Part shown: positions 17,998 to 26,884 of the stretch, piece after piece
How the letters are laid out: each line of letters opens with the position of its first letter
Numbering within the stretch: the first letter of the stretch is position 1
Source of the DNA: Pseudanabaena sp. Chao 1811
GTDB lineage: Bacteria; Cyanobacteriota; Cyanobacteriia; Pseudanabaenales; Pseudanabaenaceae
Length of the DNA stretch: 64,000 bases
Assembly: GCF_027942295.1 (NCBI RefSeq)
Contig: NZ_CP101416.1
Location: forward strand, 248,001 to 312,000
Direction of reading: 5' to 3'
The notes under the pieces: model-generated
Databases searched by the model: none
What the model was told of the DNA's origin: nothing
The model's input: only the letters and a program-made list of their open reading frames with translations
Position numbers and translations under genes: made by a program

Positions 17998-19044
17998 ATG
18001 ACAATAATTTTAGCTGGTGATATCGGCGGCACTAAGACACTTTTGCGTCTTGCTGAGAAGAGTGGAGCAGAATGGCGATCATTGTACGAACAACGCTTTG
18101 CTAGCGCTAACTATGCCAGTTTCTCCGATGTTTTACGTGAATTTCTTGCTCAGTCAAAGCAGAATTTAGGTGATCTGCCAAATTTGGCGGCGGCTTGTTT
18201 TGGGATTGCGGGACCAGTGCGCGATCGCCGATCTAAATTAACTAATTTAGGCTGGTCGTTTGATAGCGATCGCCTTGCTGAGGAATTTAATATTCCCAAG
18301 ATCAGCTTGATTAATGATTTTGTGGCGGTTGGTTATGGGGTTTTAGGATTGCAACCCCATGATTTGCATACTTTACAAGATGGGAATGTGTTAGAACGAG
18401 CGCCGATTGGAGTGATTGGTGCGGGGACAGGCTTAGGTGAGGCATATTTAGGATGGAATGGCGATCGCTATGAGGTCTATGCCACAGAGGGTGGACATAC
18501 TGATTTTGCGCCGAGGAATGAGTTAGAAATTGAGTTGTTAAAATATTTGCAACAGCGTCATGATCGCGTATCCGTGGAGCGGGTAGTCTCAGGCATGGGG
18601 ATTGTGACAATTTATCAATTTTTGCGCGATAACCAAGCTGCACCTGAATCTTCAGAGATTGCCGAAAAGGTGCGTCAATGGGAATCGGGAGATGTGGAGT
18701 CGGGAGCCGCCGCCGCGATCGCTAAGGCAGCTTTAGCAAATTGTGGAATCAATAGTGAAACTAATGGTGATCATCTCGCTACACAGACAATGCAAATGTT
18801 TGTGGAAGCCTATGCTGCCGAGATTGGGAATTTAGCTTTAAAGTTAATTCCCAATGGCGGCTTATATATTGCAGGAGGCATTGCCCCAAAAATATTGCCA
18901 CTATTACAGGATGGAACATTTTTGCGAATTTTAAAAAGTAAAGGCAGAGTCAGCCCAGTTTTGGAAGATATTCCTATTCACATCGTGCTGAATCCTGAAG
19001 TGGGGCTAATTGGCGCAATGCTTTATGGGGCAATCTCTATTTGA
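17998..19044 (+). CDS. glk: Glucokinase
   Basis: The enzyme phosphorylates glucose with ATP, feeding glycolysis and the oxidative pentose phosphate path. The ATP phosphate-binding motif GDIGGTKT lies at residues 7-14. GIAGPV and the sugar-site segment SLINDFVAVGYG (catalytic Asp in NDF) follow, then GAGTGLGEA and a C-terminal GGLYIAGGIAPK. At 348 residues it is normal for the bacterial Glk family. The stop overlaps the end of the convergent gene at 19037 by 8 bp. Confidence 0.94.
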   Translation: MTIILAGDIGGTKTLLRLAEKSGAEWRSLYEQRFASANYASFSDVLREFLAQSKQNLGDLPNLAAACFGIAGPVRDRRSKLTNLGWSFDSDRLAEEFNIPKISLINDFVAVGYGVLGLQPHDLHTLQDGNVLERAPIGVIGAGTGLGEAYLGWNGDRYEVYATEGGHTDFAPRNELEIELLKYLQQRHDRVSVERVVSGMGIVTIYQFLRDNQAAPESSEIAEKVRQWESGDVESGAAAAIAKAALANCGINSETNGDHLATQTMQMFVEAYAAEIGNLALKLIPNGGLYIAGGIAPKILPLLQDGTFLRILKSKGRVSPVLEDIPIHIVLNPEVGLIGAMLYGAISI

Positions 19045-19495
19045 GTCGCAATCGAATCTTATCGCCTACAGGTAATGGAAATACTTGATTGATTCTCTCT
19101 GGAGATTTTTTTAACTCAGCGATCGATAAGTAGTTCAATACCGTAAAGTGAGTTTTTTCTACGGCTGCAACTTTAACTGCGCCTTCGCCAATTAATGCTT
19201 TTTGTCTAGATATTTGTCTATATATTTTCACCCAGATGTAATATTTAGGCAAAGCAACACCAACTTGAGTTGGCTTAGCTCGCAGTAGTTCATATTCAAC
19301 AGTTACAGTTTCTTTATAGGTGTCCTGAAAATAGTTGGTGAGATCTCGCTTGAGAAGTTTGTCAAACTGTTGAGGTACATCAGGTGTATTGACCTTAACA
19401 TGCGAACCTTGAACGATCGCTAATGGATGTAATAGCTTTAATGGAGCATATCCAAAGCTAGCAATTCCAATCAATAGGATCATGCTATATTCCAT
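19037..19495 (-). CDS. Conserved hypothetical exported protein
   Basis: The 152-residue product begins with a hydrophobic stretch (MILLIGIASFGYAPL) that could be a signal anchor. The rest is a soluble domain with many beta-prone segments. I recognise no family. Its 3' end overlaps glk by 8 bp in convergent orientation. The start is 33 bp downstream of pdxH, on the same strand, so pdxH and this gene may form a two-gene unit. Confidence 0.65.
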   Translation of the reverse strand: MEYSMILLIGIASFGYAPLKLLHPLAIVQGSHVKVNTPDVPQQFDKLLKRDLTNYFQDTYKETVTVEYELLRAKPTQVGVALPKYYIWVKIYRQISRQKALIGEGAVKVAAVEKTHFTVLNYLSIAELKKSPERINQVFPLPVGDKIRLRLK

Positions 19496-19528
19496 AACAA
19501 TTAGCCTCTACATAGAAATATCGTAAGT

Positions 19529-20167
19529 TTAAGGAGCTAGTCTATGAATTTGCCATGATTGATCTTCTTGCAATGTATATAAGAAGCGATCATGCAAGCG
19601 GTTAGTGCATCCTTGCCAAAATTCAAAGCTAGTCGGAACTACGCGATATCCTCCCCAGAAATCAGGCAAGGGAATTTCTCCATCCATAAATTTCTGCTTA
19701 ATCTGTTCAAATTGCATGAGTAGAAGTTGTCGAGAAGAAATAATAGAGCTTTGTTGAGAAGTCCATGCTCCTAGCTGGCTACCGCGAGGACGAGAGCTAA
19801 AGTATTGCAAAGATTCGGCAGTGCTGACCTTCTCAGCGGTTCCTGTGATATGGACTTGACGCTGTAGCGGTAGCCAAGTAAACAGAATTGAAACCTTGTG
19901 ATTATTCTCAATCTGTTTTGCCTTGCGACTTTCATAGTTAGTAAAAAATACTAATCCCTTCTCATCAAAATATTTCAGTAATACTGTCCGCATAAACGGT
20001 TGACCATCAGCATTAACAGTTGATAGCGTCATGGCATTAGGTTCTAGCAATTCAGCATTACATGCCTGCTGAAACCATTTCTCAAACTGCTTAAAGGGAT
20101 CATCATATAGATCTTTGCGTCTTAGTTCCCCCTTTTTATAATCTTCTCTTAGCGCATGGATATCCAT
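19529..20167 (-). CDS. pdxH: Pyridoxamine 5'-phosphate oxidase
   Basis: This FMN enzyme oxidises pyridoxine or pyridoxamine phosphate to pyridoxal phosphate. Family features are the start DIHALREDY, MRTVLLKYFDEKGLVFFTNYESRKAKQI (FMN and substrate contacts), FTWLPLQRQVHITGTAEKV, SRPRGSQLGAWTS, and the C-terminal DFWGGYRVVPTSFEFWQG with NRLHDR. At 212 residues it is complete, and all usual motifs are present. Confidence 0.96.
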   Translation of the reverse strand: MDIHALREDYKKGELRRKDLYDDPFKQFEKWFQQACNAELLEPNAMTLSTVNADGQPFMRTVLLKYFDEKGLVFFTNYESRKAKQIENNHKVSILFTWLPLQRQVHITGTAEKVSTAESLQYFSSRPRGSQLGAWTSQQSSIISSRQLLLMQFEQIKQKFMDGEIPLPDFWGGYRVVPTSFEFWQGCTNRLHDRFLYTLQEDQSWQIHRLAP

Positions 20168-20348
20168 TTTCTAAACTCTATAAGAACAACTGATTTTAAT
20201 CTCAGTATATAGCGATCACCCCTTGAATTATGCTGAGATGTGGCACTTTACACTGAATTTCATTCCATAGCCAATTAATGCCCATGATAAAATCAAGATT
20301 GCTATAGCAAGTATCAGCTAATGACAATGACTTAAGTGAGGCATATCA

Positions 20349-20936
20349 ATGCTAGTTCAAACTAAAAGGTTTACGATCGCGGAATATCATCGCCTCAGTG
20401 AGTTGGGAATGTTGCAAAGCGAGTTTGAATTCCCACGCACCGAATTAATTAAAGGAGAAATCGTATCAATGTCAGCTAAAGGTACTAAGCACACAGTTTG
20501 CTGTAGTAATTTAATTGCAGAACTGTCAGTCTTGGTTAGGGGGCGGGCAATATTGAGATGTCAAGATCCAATTTTTTTGCTTCCTGATAGTGAGCCTGAG
20601 CCAGATTTTACGATTGTGCGCGATCGCGAAGATAACTATCTCACAGGACATCCCACAGCCGATGATATTTTGTTAGTCATTGAAATTGCTGATTCTTCTC
20701 TTAATTATGATCGCGATATAAAAGGTGCACTTTATGCCGAAGCGGGGATTGAGAACTACTGGCTATTTAACCTAGTAGATAATCGTTTAGAGGCTTATAG
20801 CGAACCTTACCGTGATGCTCAAGGTAAAGGTAACTATGCTCAAAGGAAATATGTTCTTGCCCATCAAGCGATCGCTTTACCAGCATTTACTGATACGAGC
20901 ATAGAATTGAGCAAAATTTTACCTAGTGCCAAGTAG
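20349..20936 (+). CDS. Uma2-family (DUF820) putative endonuclease
   Basis: This belongs to the Uma2 family, a PD-(D/E)XK-fold nuclease-like group greatly expanded in cyanobacteria and of unknown cellular role. Visible features are FTIAEYHRLSELG, the ELIKGEI strand, PEPDFTIV (acidic pair), DILLVIEIADSS and the later YAEAGIENYWLFNLVDNRLEAY segment. At 195 residues it is full length. The ATG at 20349 has GAGG upstream. A second, shorter paralogue at 23674 and a broken one at 24132 lie nearby. Confidence 0.9.
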   Translation: MLVQTKRFTIAEYHRLSELGMLQSEFEFPRTELIKGEIVSMSAKGTKHTVCCSNLIAELSVLVRGRAILRCQDPIFLLPDSEPEPDFTIVRDREDNYLTGHPTADDILLVIEIADSSLNYDRDIKGALYAEAGIENYWLFNLVDNRLEAYSEPYRDAQGKGNYAQRKYVLAHQAIALPAFTDTSIELSKILPSAK

Positions 20937-20968
20937 GAGGTGCGGCGCTTCGCGCCGCCCATCCTTTT
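20936..20968. repeat. GC-rich palindrome, degenerate copy
   Basis: GCGGCGC-TTC-GCGCCGC with flanking AGGA and TCCT starts at the stop codon of the Uma2 gene. The core is the same as in the MITE-like repeats at 47371 and 56732, but the outer TAGTCC and GCACTA ends are not seen. It may serve as a terminator. Confidence 0.6.
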
Positions 20969-21050
20969 CTGTAGCTTTTTGTTAAGCAGTGTGAAAAACC
21001 ACGATAAGATCTTAATTAGTTGAACCAAATTATTTAGCAATCCTGATCGC

Positions 21051-22550
21051 ATGATTTTCCCTGAGTATTCTGACTTTATTAAGCTTGCTGAGCAGGGCAA
21101 CTTTGTACCTGTATATATGGAACTGGTAGCGGATCTGGATACCCCTGTGTCGGCTTGGTATCGCGTTTGTCAAGGTCAACCCTATAGCTTTTTGTTAGAG
21201 TCAGTCGAAGGTGGCGAGAGAATTGGTCGTTACAGTTTATTAGGTTGCGATCCCCTCTGGGTATTGGAAGCAAGGGGCGATCGCACGACGCAGACATTTC
21301 GTGATGGCAATGTCAAAGAATTTATTGGCAATCCCTTTCAGCATTTGAGTGAATGCCTTGCACCGATTCAGCCTGTGCATTTGCCACAGTTGCCACCGAG
21401 TCTGGGGGGACTATTTGGCTATTGGGGCTATGAATTAATTAATTGGATCGAACCGAAAGTACCTGTGTTTCCCTGTCAGGAAGGAGATACCCCTGATGGT
21501 GTGTGGATGCAGGTGGATAGTCTGTTGGTATTCGATCAGGTCAAGCGCAAGATCTGGGCGATCGCCTATGCCGACTTGAGTAATGGCAATGATCCTGAAG
21601 CTGCCTATAAATCCGCTAGCGATCGCTTGACGATATTGGTGGATAAATTGCGATCGCCCCTAGATCGACAGAAGACCGCGATCAAATGGACAAATCCTCG
21701 CTTGCAGCCGCCTGTAAACTTTACGAGCAATGTCACCCGTGAAAAATTCTGTAAGGGTGTTGAACTAGGTAAAGAGCATATCAAGGCTGGCGATATCTTC
21801 CAAGTTGTTCTCTCGCAACGTTTGACAACGGAATTTAAAGGTGAGCCATTCAGTCTGTATCGCTCCTTGCGCGTAGTTAATCCTTCGCCCTACATGGCAT
21901 TCTTTAACTTTAAGGATTGGCAGCTCATTGGATCTAGCCCTGAAATCATGGTCAAGGCAGAAGTAATTAATGGGGTCTCCAAGACTGTGCTCCGCCCGAT
22001 CGCAGGCACAAGACCTAGAGGTGCAAACTCTTTAGAGGATGCAGAACTTGCCAAGGATTTACTTGCCGATCCTAAGGAAGTTGCTGAGCATGTCATGCTC
22101 GTAGACCTAGGCAGAAATGATTTAGGTCGCGTTTGCAAAAGTGGCACGGTCAAAGTCGATGAGCTAATGTCCATTGAGCTTTATTCCCATGTCATGCATA
22201 TCGTCAGCAATGTCGTCGGAGAAATTCGTCCCGAAAAAAATGCTTGGGACTTACTGCAAGCCTGTTTCCCTGCGGGTACGGTTAGCGGTGCACCCAAGAT
22301 TCGGGCGATGGACATTATCCATAACTTAGAAGGAGATCGCCGAGGCACTTATGCAGGAGCCTATGGCTATTATGATTTTGAGGGACAGTTAAATACTGCC
22401 ATTACCATTCGCACGATGGTGGTCAAGGATGGCAAGGCAAGCGTACAGGCGGGTGCTGGCGTAGTTGCTGATTCCGATCCTGAGAAGGAATATCAAGAAA
22501 CCTTGAACAAGGCAAAGGGAATGTTGGAGTCTCTACGCTGCTTAGGTTAG
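21051..22550 (+). CDS. trpE: Anthranilate synthase component I
   Basis: TrpE makes anthranilate from chorismate with ammonia supplied by TrpG. The N-terminal domain carries LLES-type residues of the tryptophan feedback site (SFLLESVEGGERIGRYS near 45). The chorismate-binding domain contains GDIFQVVLSQRL, IAGTRPRG, DLGRNDLGRV, ELYSHVMHIVSNV, FPAGTVSGAPKIRAM and the final QAGAGVVADSDP motif. At 499 residues it is complete. No trpG lies next to it and I see no leader-peptide attenuator. Confidence 0.95.
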   Translation: MIFPEYSDFIKLAEQGNFVPVYMELVADLDTPVSAWYRVCQGQPYSFLLESVEGGERIGRYSLLGCDPLWVLEARGDRTTQTFRDGNVKEFIGNPFQHLSECLAPIQPVHLPQLPPSLGGLFGYWGYELINWIEPKVPVFPCQEGDTPDGVWMQVDSLLVFDQVKRKIWAIAYADLSNGNDPEAAYKSASDRLTILVDKLRSPLDRQKTAIKWTNPRLQPPVNFTSNVTREKFCKGVELGKEHIKAGDIFQVVLSQRLTTEFKGEPFSLYRSLRVVNPSPYMAFFNFKDWQLIGSSPEIMVKAEVINGVSKTVLRPIAGTRPRGANSLEDAELAKDLLADPKEVAEHVMLVDLGRNDLGRVCKSGTVKVDELMSIELYSHVMHIVSNVVGEIRPEKNAWDLLQACFPAGTVSGAPKIRAMDIIHNLEGDRRGTYAGAYGYYDFEGQLNTAITIRTMVVKDGKASVQAGAGVVADSDPEKEYQETLNKAKGMLESLRCLG

Positions 22551-22644
22551 CTTTAGCTTTGCACATCCATTAAGCATTAAGTTTGAGCTAAACTTGATGC
22601 AAAAAGCCAAATCGTGAATGTTCCCTGATAATGAATAGCTAACC

Positions 22645-23622
22645 ATGAATATTACTGTCAAGCTTCGCCGCCAAACATCTCGTACTAGCGAACCCACCTA
22701 TCAAACCTTTGAAATTGAAGCCGATCCCGATCGCACTACAGTATTAGATGTATTGATTAGGATTCAAAGTGAACAGGATGGCTCCGTTGGGTTTCGGCGC
22801 AACTGTCGCAATGCGATCTGTGGTTCCTGTGCAATGCGAATTAATGGGCGATCGGGCTTAGCTTGTCAGAAACATATTAGTGAAGTGATGGGAGAGCATG
22901 ATACGGAATTGGTAATCGAACCAATGCAAAATCTGCCTGTGATTAAGGACTTAATCGTGGATATGACAAAGTTTTGGGATAACCTCCACAAAGTCGATCC
23001 CTATGTCTCCACTGCATCACGGCAAATTAGCAAAACGGAATATCTGCAAACCCCTGCTCAACGCACCAAACTCCAAGTCGCCGCCAACTGCATTCTCTGC
23101 GGTTCCTGCTATTCCGAATGTAACTCCGCAGCAGTCAGCGATCGCTTTGTTGGTCCCCATGCCCTAGCTAAGGCATATCGCGTCATGGCAGATAATCGTG
23201 ATGATCGCACGGTCGAACGGGTCGAAAAATATAATGAGTCGGGCTTTGTTTGGGACTGCACGCGCTGCTATAACTGCAATGAAGTTTGTCCAGTAGAAGT
23301 GCAACCCCTAGATCGGATTTCCCAAATCAAGCATGAGATTCTCGCTAATCGTGATTTGCCAGAATCTATGCCACAGCGTCATCGTCATACTCTGCTCGAT
23401 TTAGTCAAAGAAGATGGTTGGATCGATGAAAGTAAATTTGCGGTACGACTAGTCAGTGACGATTTCAAAGATTTAAAAGCATTGCTGGGTATTTTTCCCG
23501 TCGGTATTCGGATGTTGCTAAGTGGCAAAATCCCCTATCCTTGGCAATTCAAAAAGTCGGAAGGAGCAGCCGAAACTAAAGCTCTAATTGAGGCGATCGC
23601 TTCAGCAAAAACAGAAAAATAA
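22645..23622 (+). CDS. sdhB: Succinate dehydrogenase/fumarate reductase iron-sulfur subunit
   Basis: This electron-transfer subunit links the flavoprotein to quinone reduction in the thylakoid or plasma membrane. The N-terminal 2Fe-2S domain has CRNAICGSCAM and a further cysteine in GLACQ. The C-terminal domain has CILCGSCYSEC and CTRCYNCNEVCP for the 4Fe-4S and 3Fe-4S clusters. At 325 residues it is longer than the usual bacterial subunit (about 240), with an extra C-terminal region of about 70 residues. No sdhA or sdhC is adjacent, as is common in cyanobacteria. Confidence 0.94.
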   Translation: MNITVKLRRQTSRTSEPTYQTFEIEADPDRTTVLDVLIRIQSEQDGSVGFRRNCRNAICGSCAMRINGRSGLACQKHISEVMGEHDTELVIEPMQNLPVIKDLIVDMTKFWDNLHKVDPYVSTASRQISKTEYLQTPAQRTKLQVAANCILCGSCYSECNSAAVSDRFVGPHALAKAYRVMADNRDDRTVERVEKYNESGFVWDCTRCYNCNEVCPVEVQPLDRISQIKHEILANRDLPESMPQRHRHTLLDLVKEDGWIDESKFAVRLVSDDFKDLKALLGIFPVGIRMLLSGKIPYPWQFKKSEGAAETKALIEAIASAKTEK

Positions 23623-23655
23623 GAGACGGTTCGCATAGCAAACCATCTCTTAGAG
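23620..23655 (+). terminator. Hairpin after sdhB
   Basis: TAAGAGACGGTTCGC and GCAAACCATCTCTTA pair with a few mismatches. It starts at the sdhB stop. A very similar hairpin lies at 54476-54508, so it is also a dispersed repeat. Confidence 0.6.
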
Positions 23656-23673
23656 AAACTAGGGTACTTAAAC

Positions 23674-24120
23674 ATGAAAAGTACATTGCAAGGCGAACTT
23701 GTCCCAGAGATTAATCGGATCTTGAAACCGCATCGGATTGGTCGTGCTTATCCTGAATTGCGTTGTACCTTTGGTGGTCGTTCAACAGTGCCCGATATTA
23801 CTGTTTTCAAATGGGAGAGAATTCCCCGTGAAGCTAATGGTGAGGTCTCTAATACTTTTGCGATCGCACCCGATTGGACAATAGAAATCCTCTCACCCGA
23901 TCAAAGTCAAACCAAAGTAACCAAAAATATTCTGCATTGCCTAAAGCACGGCACACAAATGGGTTGGCTAATCGATCCAGATGAAAAAACGGTATTTGTC
24001 TATCAGCAAAAACAAGAAATCGAAGTTTTTGAAGAACCAGAGGCAATTCTTCCCGTTCCAGATTTTGCTAATGGCTTACAACTTACAGACAAAGACTTAT
24101 TTGCGTGGCTATTAGATTGA
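23674..24120 (+). CDS. Uma2-family protein, N-terminally truncated
   Basis: The 148 residues match the C-terminal three quarters of a Uma2 protein: LQGELVPEIN, RCTFGGRSTVPDITVFKWERIP (PD pair), DWTIEILSPDQSQTKVTKNI and the ending LTDKDLFAWLLD. The usual first 40-45 residues, with the EYIDG-type strand, are missing, and no in-frame coding is seen upstream because the sdhB terminator intervenes. It has an ATG but only a weak ribosome binding site. It may be a decayed gene or a short functional variant. Confidence 0.7.
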   Translation: MKSTLQGELVPEINRILKPHRIGRAYPELRCTFGGRSTVPDITVFKWERIPREANGEVSNTFAIAPDWTIEILSPDQSQTKVTKNILHCLKHGTQMGWLIDPDEKTVFVYQQKQEIEVFEEPEAILPVPDFANGLQLTDKDLFAWLLD

Positions 24121-24131
24121 GTATGGTTTTC

Positions 24132-24383
24132 TTAAACCACATCTTGTAACCATTGCCGACAAGCTCTCATGGCGACATTTCGACCTTGGTGAAGAGCGAT
24201 CGCGACAAACTGGGGAATTGCTTCGGTAATTTTTAGATTTGGGAAGATGGGACTCATTGCAGTGGCGATGTAGCGATCACCTTGCAAAATGTAAATCAAT
24301 AATTGGCGATCGCTGTAGCACCATAGCTCTTTAACTTGTAAAGCTTCATAAGCTTTTAACGTTGCAAAAGTAGGCAGGGAGGG
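24132..24383 (-). pseudogene. Uma2-family gene remnant, 5' end lost to IS insertion
   Basis: Reading the minus strand from about 24383 gives an open frame of some 83 residues ending at a TAA (24132-24134). It includes YEALQVKELWCY, LIYILQGDRYIATAMSP, FPNLKI and GRNVAMRACRQWLQ, which is the C-terminal part of Uma2 proteins. No start codon precedes it: similarity stops where IS-type sequence begins near 24384. It faces the other truncated Uma2 gene tail to tail. Confidence 0.75.
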
Positions 24384-24435
24384 GTTTTATAAAAGATAAC
24401 CACATCGTAAATAAAACCCCTATGAAAGAGATTAA
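24384..24435 (+). pseudogene. Left end and first five codons of an interrupted IS4-type transposase
   Basis: A GGGGTTTTAT/ATAAAACCCC inverted repeat (about 24381-24420) is followed by an ATG at 24422 and the codons for M-K-E-I, with the next codon broken by the insertion. Joined across the intact IS to the sequence from 25693, it gives MKEINLFREKLQQHLQWNRA, a typical transposase start. The body of the gene continues at 25693-26240. Confidence 0.75.
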
Positions 24436-25692
24436 CTGAGATCTTGCAGCATTCGTGAAAGAGTCAAGTGGGAATGGGTTTGAGAATAATTTCAAAGCCA
24501 TGACGAGCAGCAATATCGGCACTAATTTGAAGATACCTGAGAAGTTTCAACCAAAGGACAGAAGGGAATAAAACAGAAAGGGTTAAATCACAGGTAGCTT
24601 TCCAGTCCAAGATGGGAGGAAACGACCATTGATCAATCCAATGAGCCAAAAGATAAGAAAGCAGAGAGAGGATAAGCCAACGATAAACGCCAAGTTTTGT
24701 AGATTGCCCAAAACAATGCAAACCAAAGCGATGTTTGATGGTTTTGAAGAATCCCTCAATCGCCCAACGCTTACGACCTAACATCACCAGATAAGCGCCA
24801 GAATAAGGATGAGAAGAGACCACAAAGCGTAACTCCCGTTTACTATCGGCTCTTTTGAGCCAGAACCAAGAGATCGTCAAAGGCGTACTTAGCCCTTCCA
24901 GTAAAATTAGTTGTCCACGTTTGCCATGGGGATAAAGTTGTTTGACGGTACGTCCATCTTGAAGTTTACGATTGTTGCGGACACCGACAACGATGCGCCA
25001 AGACTTGGCGCGGACAGCATTGAAAAACTTCACCGTACTAAACTCAGTATCAGCAAGGACAATCACAGTCTTGCCTTGGGTTAGTTGCTTGGGTACTGTC
25101 CCCAATAACTTACAAGCTAAGTCAGAGGGACTGGAGTATCCTTTGCCGCGCCATACTCTAAAACTCCATGGTACGCGCCACTCTCCATAGACCAGATACA
25201 GTACAACCAGATGTAGTCCTCGCTTTCCGTTGAGGATTCTCACCCATGGGTCTGGTTCGTTTGGGGTGGGATTGCTCAAATGTAAAAACTTGCCGCTTTT
25301 TTCTAAGGTGGTCAGGTCTATCAGTATCTTTAATGGCACTCTCTTCGATGGGCGATGCTTGGCGATTTGCCCCAAAATTGACAGCCTTGTTGCTCGAATT
25401 AGTCCTCTTGTTGACCAGTTATAGTGATTGAGAAATCGGCTTAATGCACTCGCTGATTTTACCTGTGTATGTTCTGGATAGGGATGCCCTTGCGCTTCCA
25501 GAAATAGCCCTAATATTGCATTCAGACTTGCTTTTTGATACACACTTGGCATCAGACAAATTAGGCTATACACTAAACCTTGGGCGTGCTTAACGATGCT
25601 TTCCATAATCGTTATTTAATTTACTACTACGCCCTTTTTTTCACATCTTTACTCTCTTTGCAACCCCTTTCCAGAATGGTGCAAGTTCTCAG
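24436..25692 (-). mobile_element. Apparently intact IS with TTAA target duplication
   Basis: The 1257-bp element has imperfect terminal inverted repeats: CTGAGATCTTGCAGCATTC at the left end and, on the opposite strand, CTGAGAACTTGCACCATTC at the right. TTAA flanks it on both sides (24432-24435 and 25693-25696), which looks like a 4-bp target duplication. It carries one transposase gene (24464-25606). It is inserted within the start of another transposase gene. Confidence 0.82.
24464..25606 (-). CDS. DDE transposase, IS4-like
   Basis: The 380-residue protein has the DDE layout of IS4-related transposases: the first Asp in KILIDLTTLEKSGKF, the second in VIVLADTEFSTVKFFNA, and the Glu in a C-terminal KRWAIEGFFKTIKHRFG segment, the Y/R-x2-E-x6-K type signature. 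A hydrophobic stretch (LILSLLSYLLAHWI) follows, as is common in the family. The gene fills the intact IS and shows no frame break, so it may be active. The exact IS subfamily is not certain. Confidence 0.87.
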   Translation of the reverse strand: MESIVKHAQGLVYSLICLMPSVYQKASLNAILGLFLEAQGHPYPEHTQVKSASALSRFLNHYNWSTRGLIRATRLSILGQIAKHRPSKRVPLKILIDLTTLEKSGKFLHLSNPTPNEPDPWVRILNGKRGLHLVVLYLVYGEWRVPWSFRVWRGKGYSSPSDLACKLLGTVPKQLTQGKTVIVLADTEFSTVKFFNAVRAKSWRIVVGVRNNRKLQDGRTVKQLYPHGKRGQLILLEGLSTPLTISWFWLKRADSKRELRFVVSSHPYSGAYLVMLGRKRWAIEGFFKTIKHRFGLHCFGQSTKLGVYRWLILSLLSYLLAHWIDQWSFPPILDWKATCDLTLSVLFPSVLWLKLLRYLQISADIAARHGFEIILKPIPT

Positions 25693-25815
25693 TTAACCTA
25701 TTCCGAGAAAAGTTGCAGCAACATCTGCAATGGAATAGAGCAAGACTAGCCAGAGATTAACCTATTCCGAGAAAAGTTGCAGCAACATCTGCAATGGAAT
25801 AGAGCAAGACTAGCC
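25693..25815. repeat. 59-bp direct duplication at an IS edge
   Basis: Bases 25693-25751 are repeated exactly at 25757-25815, with a period of 64 bp. The five bases between (AGAGA) equal those before the left TTAA of the IS (24427-24431). The duplicated sequence is the start of the interrupted transposase gene. Confidence 0.9.
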
Positions 25816-26240
25816 TTTGTGTGCATGTTCTTGATCGCGCTAATGCGAGTAAAGACAGTAAACCTAGCTGAAATTGCCACAGGATTTAGTGGTTATGCCA
25901 AAGTCGAATCACACTATAAGAGGTTACAGAGATTTTTTCGAGACTTTGAAGTGGACTATGAAAACATCGCACTCATGGTAGTCAAAGTCATGCAAATCCC
26001 CGAACCTTGGGTAATTTCTATCGACCGCACCGATTGGGAATTCGGTAAAACCGTGTTTAATGTGCTGACATTGGGAATAGTGCATTACGGTATTGCATTC
26101 CCGTTGGTATGGATGATGCTGGACAAAAAAGGTAACTCAAACACCCGTGAGCGCTGTGAATTGTGTAATCGATTTCTGGAAATATTTGGAGACCGCAAAA
26201 TCGACTTTTTGAGTGCAGACCGAGAGTTTGTCGGTGAGGG
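25757..26240 (+). pseudogene. IS4-type transposase fragment, both ends broken
   Basis: The frame encodes FREKLQQHLQWNRARLAFV, KTVNLAEIATGFSGYAKVESHYKRL in two pieces here, then WVISIDRTDWEFG (first catalytic Asp) and FLSADREFVG (second Asp). After REFVG near 26240 similarity ends and the sequence changes to another IS end. The original ATG lies at 24422, beyond the inserted IS; the TTG at 25777 is only an internal codon. No third catalytic residue remains, so the product cannot be functional. Confidence 0.85.
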
Positions 26241-26884
26241 AGACTGTCAAGTAAAATGTGTAAAGTCTAGAAGCTAGATATGGAGACGATCCTCAAAGAG
26301 GATGGCAAAGCGATTAAGTGCAGGCTTCCAATCGCGAATCGGCATCGTCCATTTCTTGGAAATATTCCGCATGGCAAGATAAACCAGCTTGAAAGCCGCT
26401 TCATCGGTCGGAAAAATCTGTTGAGATTTAATCACCTTCCGCAAGCTACTATTCATCGATTCAAGTGCCTTGGTGGTATAAATCGCCCTACGAATCTCAG
26501 GGGGGAAAGTAAAGAAGGGGATAATGTTCGCCCAATGACTACGCCAAGACTTGGAGATTGATGGATATTGCTTGTCCCACTTTTCAGCAAACAACTCAAG
26601 GTTAAACTCCGCCTCCGACTCCGTTGCAGAGCTATAAATAGCCTTGAGGTCAGCACAAACTTGCTTACGCTGTTGCCAAGGTACAAAAGCGACCGAGTTT
26701 CTGACCATGTGGACAATGCATAACTGCACCTGAGTTTTAGGAAACACAGTCTCAATGGCATTAGGGAAACCAGTCAAGCCATCGACACAGGCAATCAAAA
26801 TATCTTTGACCCCACGGTTATGAATTTCGGTGAGTACTGACAACCAGAATTTCGCACCTTCATTCGGAGAAATCCACATACCCC
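26241..26884 (-). pseudogene. IS256-family transposase, C-terminal fragment
   Basis: About 201 residues of a mutator-type transposase are seen: GMWISPNEGAKFW, ILIACVDGLTGFPNAIETVFP (second Asp), QLCIVHMVRNS and YTTKALESMNSSLRKV (Glu region) match the C-terminal half. The N-terminal half is missing; upstream of GMWIS the sequence joins an ISAs1 fragment. The left edge (GAGACTGTCAAGTAAAATGT) is likely the IS terminal repeat. An ATG at 26879 opens the frame only by chance. Confidence 0.87.

Noticed and set aside
20969-21050. Tryptophan leader-peptide attenuator before trpE
   Set aside because: No short ORF with tandem Trp codons and no alternative hairpins are visible.
25693-25815. Start of a CRISPR array
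   Set aside because: Only two copies with a 5-bp interval; the sequence is transposase coding sequence next to an IS.
25777-26277. Complete 166-residue transposase starting at TTG
   Set aside because: The true ATG is beyond the inserted IS at 24422, and the C-terminal end reads into a different IS.
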